The translations under genes were made by a program, and so were the position numbers. A DNA stretch of 64,000 bases from Leptodactylus fallax (lineage: Eukaryota; Chordata; Amphibia; Anura; Leptodactylidae): assembly GCA_947044405.1 (NCBI GenBank), contig CAMRHE010000054.1, positions 8,199,501-8,263,500 on the forward strand, in the 5' to 3' direction. Each line of letters opens with the position of its first letter. Positions within the stretch are counted from its first letter, which is position 1. Below the pieces are notes generated by a model. The model saw nothing but the letters and a program-made list of their open reading frames with translations, had not been told where the DNA came from and made no database searches. This document shows, piece after piece, positions 54,005 through 63,677 of this stretch.

Positions 54005-54300
54005 CCTTAAAGGGATTGCCCAGGATCTGAACATTATTGATACTGATGACCTATCCACAGGATACAGTAGGTCATCATTATCAGGTCAGTCAGTGTCAAA
54101 CACCTGAATCGATCAGTTGATGCAACCGTCATAATCCACTGACTAAGTATATGGCTGGAAGCAGCCATGCTCCTATTCATGTGAATAGGCTACTGTTTCA
54201 CATGCCACAGCTACACTGTACAGACCAGAAGCTCCATACAGTGTATGGAACTCCGCACAGTATAGCAGTAGCAGCTGGAAATGCTCTTTAAAGTATAACT
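54005..54300. repeat. Dispersed repeat, relative of 51185-51345
   Basis: AAAGGGATTGCCCAGGATCT, then GATGACCTATCCACAGGATA with AGTAGGTCATCATTATCAGG (a short hairpin), and GTCAAACACCTGAATCGATC. Common amphibian repeat pattern; boundaries approximate. Confidence 0.65.
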
Positions 54301-56074
54301 AAACCTTTACTTTTCTCATATATTCAGTTAACCTTTGTAATATACTTTTATAACAAATGTTTACCACTTATTTGACTCTTTCTGTCACTGATCAAATCTG
54401 TACAATAGAACTCTATGAAAAAGGAAGAGAGAGGAAGAGGAAAGTGCTTCAAGCAGAGATATCAGCAATAAATAGTTCTTTTTCACAACACAGCTGGGTT
54501 GTCAGGAATTAGTATCCAACCTTCTCCTGACAAAACTGACTCATTTAATGCTATTGACAGACTCATATCTATGTCTTTCTCCTTCTCCTCTTCTCCCTCC
54601 CCCTCCATAGAGCCCATTGTATACTGAGACTGCTTGTGTATAGAGTACAGTCTAAAGTCAGTCAGATAAGAATTAAAGGCAAGAGTAATAGTTATAGACT
54701 TAGAACTGAACTGACAAATTTCTTTTAAAATGGCCACAGAGGTCTAGAAATTAGAGATCTATAGCATGTACTCTGTTGCATCATCCTGTTTGACATGATA
54801 AAAACAGGAAGCCAAAGGTTTTTAGAAACTAGCCTAATGTCAGACTTGGAAATAGTTAAGTATGATGCTAGGAGATATGGCTGGGTTCAACTAGAATAAA
54901 GCATTTGCTCCACTTTAATAAAAAAAAAAAAAACATGACACAAAACTGTTAGTTTTGTGCTAAACAGTGACAAGATATGATTCTAGGGTATCTCCATCTA
55001 TAGTATTATATTCAAGATGCAGATGAATGCAACTTATCCTTGGCAGTGAAATGTGGCCACATGATACCGCACGTTTTGCACAATTCAAAGTTAAAAATGC
55101 AGCTAGTGAATGCCAGTAGCTTAACGTCAGATGTCATCCAACACTAGCATTAGCCTACTTGGTAGTAGCTATAAAGACACAATCTTTACAGGTTCCATAT
55201 CCATTGGAAATGAACCACAAATAAAGTACATAAAAGGGGGTTAATATTCATAACTAGACCATTACGTTATACATATAGCTCCCTGAAAAACTACATTGTT
55301 GATCTTAGCAATATTCACAGACACAATTTAATAACATTCACTTGTGACTTCTAATGCATGAAGCACACAAGCTGGTCTATTGTGCGAATCAATATGATAA
55401 GCATACTACAATAAATCATTGAGGTTGTTTATGAGGTAAATCACTAAGCACTCTAAGAAAGCCTAAAAATAATAACTGTTTGTTCTTTATGCTAGGAGAA
55501 AGTAGGACAAGATATCCATTGGGGATCTCTGTGTACAATGGAATACAGTACAGTATTCTCACTATCCTCCGAAAACCTGCATTCATGCTTTATAAATTGA
55601 GAATGGTTAATGCATATCATATGCACTATATAATGTATATGCATCTTATTTACTATTGTTATAGTTTAATGTAAAGAGTAACTGCCCTTTCATAAAGTTT
55701 TTGACATGATAAAGTGACTTGTCAAAAGCTTTCACCAGCGAGGGTCCAAGTGCTGAGACTCTTATTGATTATTGAATTGAAGTGACAGAAGTGCTCAGCC
55801 ATGCGCTGTGCCCCTTTGGCTCTACTCAGAGAGCCCAATAGCTGAAGAGGGGCTCATAGATTTTTATGAAATAAACATGGTTATGTGCTATGGTAGCTGA
55901 TCGCACAATGTGAAAATATTACATAATCTTAATGTAACCTCTGTAGCTGTGGTTATGTTTCTAAATATACCTAAAATAATTTATAATAGACCATCACATT
56001 GAAATAGATTGCAGCTACTGGTAATAAAATACAGTATAGAGTAAGTTGGGCAATATACAGTAACCTCATATTTT
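54301..56074. other. Intronic sequence, mostly nothing recognised
   Basis: AT-rich, with an A-run near 54920. Open frames of up to 84 codons have no motif. TCTCCTTCTCCTCTTCTCCC near 54578 is a pyrimidine-rich low-complexity stretch. Confidence 0.45.
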
Positions 56075-56130
56075 AAAGGGGTATCTCCATGAACATTACC
56101 ATATTTAAACTTTTAAAAAATTTAAAGTTA

Positions 56131-56585
56131 AAGGGGTTATCCAGTTTTTTGTTTGTTTGTCTTTAAATATGGGTCAAATAGCATGATGCATCAATACAAA
56201 ACACCGTTTATCTGATTTATTTTCATGTCAATGACCTCAGAGTTATGTTTCATTTGCAAGCTCACTACCCCCTCCTCCTGTGAGCAGTTAAGGCAGAAAA
56301 CAAAACATCGCAGCAGTATGTGACCTCGGATGTGGGAGTGACTTAAAACCTGTGATTTCATTGCAGGGGAGAGTGGAGAAGGGAGGGGTACACAGAGAAT
56401 GAGAGCAGGCAGATGAATGAAGGGAAATGTAGTTTGTCCACAGATTCACTGAATGTGAATAGCAGTGATACAAGGAGCAGCAAGTAAAATAAAGCCAAGC
56501 AAAGGGTACACAAGAGAATAGTGAGTATTTAGCAATGCTGTGGATGTAATTTCAGATCATTTTTTGGAAGCTGGATAACCCCTTT
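56131..56585. mobile_element. Inverted-end element (AAGGGGTTATCCAG)
   Basis: TTAAAGGGGTTATCCAGTTT near 56130 is answered by AAGCTGGATAACCCCTTTAG at 56585. The interior carries no coding motif. It sits in the left arm of the foldback element. Confidence 0.75.
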
Positions 56586-56870
56586 AGTCCAAGGGCCCAC
56601 ATGGCGTAGATGCCACAGTTTGGCCACAGCAGAAATGCCGTGGCAAAAAACGCAGCGTTTTACAGTCCTTGCAAAGTGGAATCCCATTCACACATTGCAG
56701 AAAAATATGCGCAGCGGACATGCTGCACTTTTTGGAAATTGTAGCATGTCAATTATACCTACAGTAATGCTGGCAGTTTCCCTATAGGTATAATGGAAGC
56801 AGAAAGCACTGCGGTTTTCCCACAGCTCATTTTTGCTTCAGCCTGCTACTTTGGGCCTTAGCCTTAAACA
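56586..56870. mobile_element. hAT-type MITE, relative of 30284-30650
   Basis: AGTCCAAGGGCCCACATGGC on the left, TACTTTGGGCCTTAGCC on the right, interior CACACATTGCAGAAAAAT, CATGTCAATTATACCTACAG and GGTATAATGGAAGC shared with 30390-30648. Confidence 0.75.
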
Positions 56871-57293
56871 GTTTTACAAATATAAGTAATTAATCATTTG
56901 GAAGAGTTTTAAAGATTTTCTATAACCATCTTAGCGGTCTGTTGTCTTAATCAGCTGTCAACCACTGTATGACCATGAATGCAGGAACTTATTATAGTCA
57001 GAAATCCAGCCATGATTTTCTTATTGTAGCCAGGTAATCTTTTTATGTATGTAGCGACCACGCCTGAAAACCTGGCCACAATAAGGAAATCAAGTGCCAG
57101 ATCATAGTTCCTACATTCATGGTTGAATACTATTCTATTGGAAACTAGTCAAGACAAAAGACTTTGATCCCTAAATTGGTTAGGAAAAATCTTTAAAACT
57201 GCAAAATTTTAAATTATTTCTATCTGCAAAAATGTTTAACTTTTAGTTGTCTACAGATTTAAATATGGTTATGTTCATGGGAAAAACTCTTTA

Positions 57294-58224
57294 ATATACA
57301 GTATATATTGTATAATAATACAATTTTGTGTTGATTCCATTTTTCTATGTCTAAAGTTACATATTATTTAGTGTGACAAAGAAGCGATAACATAGCATTT
57401 TTTCAGAGAACAGTATTTGGATCAACTATGAGAAATCATGTATGATGCAATAATCTGTGTTTTAATGTATTAATTAGGGAATATTTCATTAGTGTAACAA
57501 GTAATTTTTCTTATCTACATCCAAAAAATGCTGACTTATCGTAAATGAGAATTTTTTTCAAAATCGAGCTCTAAAGTTACCATTCAGGGAGCTTAGAAAT
57601 CATGCAGTATCATTAAAGCAAACCATAATTTTTGACATTTCTCCTCAATAATGGAACGTTTAGTGAACTAATTGTGACTATAATGTTAATTGAACTCTGG
57701 CGCGATCATGTGACACAGCGGGATAATTAGCTGGTACTGTGCTCGGAATTAATGTCTGAAGAATATAAATTGATTAGACACATCAACCTTTTTCTGTCCT
57801 TTTGAATGAATTGCATAGGACAAAGCTTGCCTGGGGGTACAGCTTGCTCTGATTCATACAATAAATGTTTTCTCAACAAAGTTCCATAAAAGATACAAAA
57901 TCCAGACAGAAAGCATCATTATTATGTTCCGTATTAGTTCAGAGAGATGTTTCTCAATAATGTGAGCGTACTAGTAGAGAGATGCAAGCTTATTGGCCCC
58001 ATAGGTACTCTTGCCCTCTAACTTTATTCTCTCTCAAGTCCTAATTCTCTCTTAACAGTCATCTCATAAGGCAGTAGAGTACTTCTATGGAGTGTAAGAA
58101 GTGCAGCTGAACAACTAGGCGAATACAATATCTTGTCTCAAAAGCAAATTCTGTTCAGATAAACCCATGAAAAAATACACGGAAGCAGAGTTCCTAAAAT
58201 TGACAAGTGAAAAATAGAAGGGGT
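57294..58224. other. Intronic sequence, possible conserved non-coding block
   Basis: No repeat signature. The section 57640-57860 has several TAATTA/TTAATT-type sites and a CpG-containing GGCGCGATCATGTGACAC, unusual in this AT-rich background. No exon signals. Confidence 0.4.
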
Positions 58225-58458
58225 AAAATTTGTATTATTTATTTTGCTTACTTATGTAGAGCTATCATATTCCGCAGCACTTTACAGACATTGTCAATCA
58301 TTGTCCCATATCGGGCTCGCAATCTACATTCACTAGCAGTATGTCTTTGGAGTGTGGGAGGAAACCCACACAAACTCAGGGAGAACATACAAACTCCTTG
58401 TAGATGTTGTCTTTGGTCGGATTCAAACCTAGAACTCCATTGCTGCAAGGCTGCTTAA
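58225..58458 (-). mobile_element. SINE copy, minus strand
   Basis: Read on the minus strand from 58458: AGCAGCCTTGCAGCAATGG, TCTAGGTTTGAATCCGACCA (B box GGTTTGAATCC), AAGACAACATCTACAAGGAG, TTTGTATGTTCTCCCTGAG and TTTCCTCCCACACTCCAAAG, with a 3' body ending CGGAATATGATAGCTCTAC. Same family as 50637-50960, better preserved in the body but missing the first part of the head with the A box. Confidence 0.88.
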
Positions 58459-58639
58459 TATTTTCACTTTTCCTTCTGCATTTTCAATTCAGTGCAATAT
58501 TTAGGCATGAAGTTATAGATCAGGAGCAACTAAACAGAAAAATATATAGTTTTGTGGGTAAACAACTATATTATAATCTGTCATATTTCCATTGAAACGT
58601 CTGCTCTTTCTTTGCTATAAAGTAAAGGAGGCAATATAA
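58459..58639. other. Short intronic spacer
   Basis: AT-rich, nothing recognised. Confidence 0.4.
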
Positions 58640-59484
58640 AATTGTTAGGTTACTAACCAAGGTTCACCTGGTACTTGGCAATTGCTAGTAATCAATTAGA
58701 ACAGATAAAAAGAGCAAATCTACCAGAAAAATGAACTTTTATTAATAAAGTCTAAAAACAAAGCCCATAAATGAAGAAAGAGCTTTTGGGTAGTGTATGT
58801 GATTACAGTTTAAGTAGTTAGAAATGTAGGGTCCACATATTTTAGTAGTAGTAGAAAAATGAGGGAATAAAAATGGTGCACAATCACATCCAGTGGACTC
58901 TAATAGAGGTACGGATATATAAGGGAACCAGATTGGTACACAATCACACCCAGCACACCCACACAGAGGCGTACCCTCCAAATACGGATTTTGTCACAGT
59001 TAGAACTGGTAGTTGAGTATATACTCAATTTACACTCCACATCAAGCTTCCAGCAATAAATTATACTGGTCTTGTTATCCCTCCATTCATTAACCCTGTG
59101 CTAACTGTGGCATTATCTGGCCCTATAATGACCAGAGGAGGCAGATCCAAGCACTCTTAAAAGAGTGACCTCCTCAAGGTCTCTCGAACCCTCTCCCTAC
59201 ACTCACTAACAATCCCTAGCTGCAGCCTGTTATTCTCCCTTCCCTTCCAACATGTATCGCCGTCTATTTACTGGTTCATCATAGAGCTGCAGAGACAACC
59301 TGGTGCATCTCACATCAATCATCAGTGGCCACAGGGCTGCTGACAGCAGGATCTTTTATGGGACATGCTCCACCATCTCCTGGGTGTGTATCAGAAATAA
59401 TCCAATCAGAGAAGTGGGTGACAGAGACATTACACAGAACTGCCCACAAGTCTGTAGACTCACCTACATTCATTCTATAAAATC
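58640..59484 (-). repeat. Probable non-coding/3' part of the Penelope-like element
   Basis: The stretch lies directly downstream, on the minus strand, of the GIY-YIG fragment and is not clearly bounded. Translation gives only scraps. AATAAAGTC-type and CTACCAGAAAAATGAAC sequence near 58725-58750 could be its end. I infer continuity from position only. Confidence 0.4.
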
Positions 59485-59800
59485 CTACAAATCTTCCTCC
59501 CTAGGGGGTAAGGGAATACATTGTATAAAGGCCTTAGAGTCACCTATGTATTTTAAATGTACATGATGTACAATTGGGGTGTCCCTGTCGTTAAGAGAGT
59601 CATCGAAGTGATCCCCTATCCTCTTCCTGAATTTGCATTCTGTTTTGCCAACATAGTCCATGGGGGAATCACAGAATGTCATTTAGACCACTGTCTTGGA
59701 TTTGCAACTGATGATATCCTGAATGTCAAATTCTTCCCCTGTGGAGGAATGTGTCACTTTTACCTGTTAACAAGCCAGGCATCTCCCACAACTGAAAGTC
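59485..59800 (-). pseudogene. Penelope-like element GIY-YIG endonuclease fragment
   Basis: On the minus strand the frame reads TGEEFDIQDIISCKSKTVV, a stop, then TFCDSPMDYVGKTECKFRKR, IGDHFDDSLNDRDTPIVHHV and IQCIPLPPREEDL. Penelope-like retroelements end in a GIY-YIG nuclease with the pattern I-C-T-xx-VIY-C...YVGKT-xxLxxRIxEH...DTP(I/V)-xxH...PRGGD. The order here is the same, with YVGKT standing for the GIY-YIG second half and R/H of RIGDH for catalytic positions. The reverse transcriptase part was not found. A stop in the middle (near 59693) and the degraded end show it is dead. Confidence 0.75.
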
Positions 59801-60555
59801 AAGGAGTCCTATCAGCGATTGACAGTCTACCCTCTATGAGTATTCATACATAGATGGCTGTCAATCACTTACCACTTTATAGCAAAGAAAGAGCAAAGGT
59901 TTTCATAGATAAAATATAAATTCTGCTGAATATTTTCCTACAAACCTATACATCAATCTGCTCAACTCCTCATACTCTGTAATATGCAGCCTGCAGATTG
60001 TGCTGCATTCTCCTGGGGACAGGTTCTCTTTAAGTGATTATTGAAGGGAACAATACATATTGGAGCTAGATAAGCAGCAACAGGAACACATCAAATTAAC
60101 TAATGCACACTGCAGCAAAAAAAAAAAAAAAAAAAACAATCAAAATTGGGTGTTTTTTTGCTGAGGGAGACCTACTGGAGTGGACTCTAATACAGTCCAT
60201 TCCATACAAGTAGATACAACCTGTTCAGACAACAAAAAGTAAAGAGGAATTTGAGATGGACATCTGCCTTGGATTCTTCTTTATTTTCTGTTTATCAGTA
60301 TTCTGTGGCTTTCCACGCTGATTAGGCCCAAATGAATGAGTCTAACCAGTGGGGAATCTCAAACCGCGGCCTCCAAATCAGCAGAAGAATCTGCTGCAAG
60401 GTCCAGCAGGACGCTTTTTTTCCAGTTTCCTGCTCCAATTAGTTTCAGTAGGAGACAGAATGAGAGAGGAATCTGCTGCTGATTTAGGGGCAAAATCTGC
60501 TGCAAAATTAGTGCCAGATTCCACCGTGTGAACAGGGCCTGATATTGTTAATAGT
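59801..60555. other. Intronic sequence with A-run
   Basis: An A-tract of about 22 lies at 60115-60137. The part 60400-60540 (TCTGCTGC and AAAATCTGCTGC blocks, ending CCGTGTGAACAGGGCC) resembles the end of a short non-autonomous repeat. No exon seen. Confidence 0.45.
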
Positions 60556-60998
60556 GCCACTCCACAGTGACCCCCACACAGTATCATATGCTCCACAGTG
60601 ACCCCCACACAGTATTATATGCTTCACAGTGGCCCCCACACAGTATTATATGCTCCACAGTGGCCCCCACACAGTATCATATGCTTCACAGTGGCCCCCA
60701 CACAGTACCATATGCTCCACAGTGGCCCCCACACAGTACCATATGCTCAACAGTGGCCCCCACACAGTACCATATGCTCCACAGTGGCCCCCACACAGTA
60801 TTATATGACCACAGTGGCCACCACACAATATTATATGCTCCACAGTGGCCCCTGCATTATATGCCCACAGTAGCCCACACACAGTATTATATGCCCACAG
60901 TGGTCCCCACACAGTATTATATGCCCACAGTGGCCCCCACACATTATTATATGCTCCACAGTGGCCCCCATGAAGTATTATATGCTCCAAAGAGCCCC
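60556..60998 (+). repeat. 31-bp minisatellite array, about 14 units
   Basis: The monomer CACAGTGGCCCCCACACAGT followed by ATTATATGCTC repeats every 31 bases (for example CCCCCACACAG at 60602 and 60633), with some units shortened by loss of TCCA. Long open frames through the array are a consequence of a period that is not a multiple of three and lacks stops. They are not genes. Confidence 0.95.
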
Positions 60999-61140
60999 CC
61001 CCCCCCCATAGAACCAGTGCTATTATACAATGGGGTCACCTCAGACCCCAGGGTATAACAATCTGAGGCCCAGGGGAAGTGGTTAAAAATAACAAACACT
61101 TATACTCACTTTACCTCACCTCTCCTGGGTATTTGGCTGT
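60999..61140 (+). repeat. Composite module adjoining the minisatellite
   Basis: C-run, then TATTATACAATGGGGTCACC and TCAGACCCCAGGGTATAACA (hairpin), ATCTGAGGCCCAGGGGAAGT, AAATAACAAACACTTATACT and CACTTTACCTCACCTCTCC. Same order as 48045-48165 and 11625-11720. Confidence 0.8.
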
Positions 61141-61448
61141 CTGCTGATGCCAGCCCTATGTAAATATATGCTAAGAGAGTTCCAAGAAATTGGAAATTGT
61201 CATTCATGTGGAATACAAGAATTTACTAAAACAATCATGCCAAGAGAGCTCAAAGATTTTAAAGTGGGTTAAACTTGCAAATTATATGTAATGTGTCCTC
61301 TCACGGTTTCAAGTGCTGTAACACTCCATTTTGTGTGGGGCAATATCTGATCATGGGTGGTAATGTGTCAGAGCAAAGCAAAAGGTGCATAGCCAATTTG
61401 TTCAAGGAATCTCTGGTTACTATAAATCTAAATATCAGACATTAATGG
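61141..61448. other. Intronic sequence, nothing recognised
   Basis: No recognised element before the TA target of family C copy 2 at 61449-61450. Confidence 0.4.
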
Positions 61449-62110
61449 TACAGTGCCTTGCGAAAGTATTCGGCCCCCTTGAACTTTTCAACCTTTTGCC
61501 ACATTTCAGGCTTCAAACATAAAGATATAAAATTTCAATTTTTTGGTGAAGAATCAACAACAAGTGGGACACTATTGTGAAGTGGAATGAAATTTATTGG
61601 TTATTTTAAACTTTTGTAAAAAATAAAAAACTGAAAAGTGGGGCGTGCAATATTATTCGGCCCCTTTACTTTCAGTGCAGCAAACTCACTCCAGAAGTTC
61701 AGTGAGGATCTCTGAATGATCCAATGTTGTCCTAAATGACTGATGATGATAAATATAATCCACCTGTGTGTAATCAAGTCTCCGTATAAATGCACCTGCT
61801 CTGTGATAGTCTCAGGGTTCTGTTTAAAGCACAGAGAGCATTATGAAGACCAAGGAACACACCAGGCAGGTCTGTGATACTGTTGTGGAGAAGTTTAAAG
61901 CCAGATTTGGATACAAAAAGATTTCCCAAACTTTAAACATCCCAAGGAGCACTGTGCAAGCAATCATATTGAAATGGAAGGAGTATCAGACCACTGCAAA
62001 TCTACCAAGACCCGGCCGTCCCTCTAAACTTTCATCTCAAACAAGGAGAAGACTGATCAGAGATGCAGCCAAGAGGCCCATGATCACTCTGGATGAACTG
62101 CAGAGATCTA

Positions 62111-63677
62111 CAGTCATGGCCAAAAGTTTTGAGAATGATACAAATATAAATTTTTACAAAGTCTACTGCTTCAGTTTTTCTAATGGCAATTTGCATATAC
62201 TCCAGAATGTTATAAAGAGTGATCAGCTTAACAGCAATTACTTGCAAAGTCAATATTTGCCTAGAAAATGAACTTTATCCCCCAAAACACATTTCAACAT
62301 CATTGCAGCCCTGCCTTAAAAGGACCACCTAACATCGTTTCAGTGATTGCTCCATTAACACAGGTGTGGGTGTTGATGAGGACAGGGCTGGAGATCAATC
62401 TGTCATGATTAAGTAAGAATGACACCACTGGACACTTTAAAAGGAGGCTGGTGCTTGCCATCATTGTTTCTCTTCTGTTAACCATGGTTATCTCTAAAGA
62501 AACACGTGCAGTCATCATTGCACTGCACAAAAATGGCCTAACTGGGAAGAGTATTGCAGCTAGAAAGATTGCACCTCAGTCAACAATCTATCGCATCATC
62601 AAGAACTTCAAGGAGAGAGGTTCCATTGGTGCCAAAAAGGCTCCAGGGCGCCCAAGAAAGACCAGCAAGCAGCAGGACCGTCTCTTAAAAGTGTTTCAGC
62701 TGCGGGATCGGGCTACCAGCAGTGCAGAGCTTGCTGAGGAATGGCAGCAGGCAGGTGTGAGTGCATCTGCACGCACTGTGAGGCGGAGACTCTTGGAGCA
62801 AGGCCTGGTCTCTCGGAGGGCAGCAAAGAAGCCACTTCTCTCCAGAAAAAACATCAGGGACAGACTGATATTCTGCAAAAGGTACAGGGAGTGGACTGCT
62901 GAGGACTGGGGTAAAGTCATTTTCTCTGATGAATCCCCTTTTCGATTGTTTGGAACATCTGGAAAACAGCTTATTCGGAGAAGAAGAGGTGAGCGCTACC
63001 ACCAGTCTTGTCTCATGCCAACTGTAAAGCATCCTGAAACCATTCATGTGTGGCGTTGCTTCTCAGCCAAGGGAATCGGCTCTCTCACAGTCTTGCCTAA
63101 AAACACAGCCATGAATAAAGAATGGTACCAAAATGTCCTCCAAGAGCAACTTCTCCCAACCGTCCAAGAGCAGTTTGGCGCTCAACAATGCCTTTTCCAG
63201 CATGATGGAGCACCTTGCCATAAAGCAAAGGTGATAACTAAATGGCTCAGGGAACAAAACATAGAGATTTTGGGTCCATGGCCTGGAAACTCCCCAGATC
63301 TTAATCCCATTGAGAACTTGTGGTCAATCATCAAGAGACGGGTGGACAAACAAAAACCAACAAATTCAGACAAAATTAAAGCATTGATTCTGCAAGAATG
63401 GACTGCTATCAGTCAGGATTTGGTCCAGAAGTTGATTGAGAGCATGCCAGGGAGAATTGCAGAGGTCCTGAAGAAGAAGGGTCAACACTGCAAATATTGA
63501 CTTGCTGCATTAACTCATTCTAACTGTCAATATAAGCTTCTGTTACTCATAATATGAATGCAATTATATTTCTGTATGTGATAAAAACATCTGACAAACA
63601 CACATAAAAACCAGAGGGCAGCAGATCATGTGAAAATATAATATTTGTGTCATTCTCAAAACTTTTGGCCATGACTG
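62111..63677 (+). mobile_element. Tc1-like element family B, copy 2 (DD35E, apparently complete)
   Basis: CAGTCATGGCCAAAAGTTTT at 62111 and its complement at 63677, TA at 62109-62110 and 63678-63679, length 1567 as in copy 1. The inverted ends match over about 35 bases with one or two differences. It is inserted in family C copy 2 and carries an open transposase gene. The 35-residue spacing of the catalytic triad fits the group published as Traveler (DD35E), reported as a recent invader of vertebrate genomes; that name is from memory. Confidence 0.95.
62484..63500 (+). CDS. Tc1/mariner transposase, DD35E type, intact 338-aa frame
   Basis: Cut-and-paste transposase that would bind the 1567-bp element's ends and insert it at TA. 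I place the start at 62484, MVISKETRAVIIALHKNG in an ACCATGG context and at the usual family N-terminus. An in-frame ATG 33 bases upstream would add a hydrophobic 11-residue extension. Numbering from 62484: paired-type helix-turn-helix at about 5-50 (GKSIAARKIAPQSTIYRIIK), GRPR hook at 55-58, second DNA-binding part at about 60-115, catalytic D149 (FSDES), D241 (QHDGAPC) and E277 (NPIENLW), so 35 residues lie between D241 and E277. The length matches the family (about 340). One oddity is WRCF at 190-193, where copy 1 and most relatives have WGCF, which may impair function. No nuclear promoter is evident. Confidence 0.93.
   Translation: MVISKETRAVIIALHKNGLTGKSIAARKIAPQSTIYRIIKNFKERGSIGAKKAPGRPRKTSKQQDRLLKVFQLRDRATSSAELAEEWQQAGVSASARTVRRRLLEQGLVSRRAAKKPLLSRKNIRDRLIFCKRYREWTAEDWGKVIFSDESPFRLFGTSGKQLIRRRRGERYHQSCLMPTVKHPETIHVWRCFSAKGIGSLTVLPKNTAMNKEWYQNVLQEQLLPTVQEQFGAQQCLFQHDGAPCHKAKVITKWLREQNIEILGPWPGNSPDLNPIENLWSIIKRRVDKQKPTNSDKIKALILQEWTAISQDLVQKLIESMPGRIAEVLKKKGQHCKY

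Larger units (their letters stand above)
56075..57293. mobile_element. Foldback element containing nested repeats
   Basis: AAAGGGGTATCTCCATGAAC at 56075 followed by ATTACCATATTTAAAC is the complement of ATTTAAATATGGTTATGTTC, ATGGGAAAAACTCTTTA ending at 57293. Pairing of the arms resumes inside: AGTTTTAAAGATTTTCTATA near 56910 with GGAAAAATCTTTAAAACTGC near 57185, and ACCATGAATGCAGGAACT at 56971 with AGTTCCTACATTCATGGTTG near 57107. Two other elements (56131-56585 and 56586-56870) lie in the left arm. Confidence 0.78.

Noticed and set aside
60567..61058. 163-codon open frame with repeated PTQYYMLHSGPH-type peptide
   Set aside because: It translates the 31-bp minisatellite. The apparent protein repeat follows from the DNA period, and there is no start context or splice signal.
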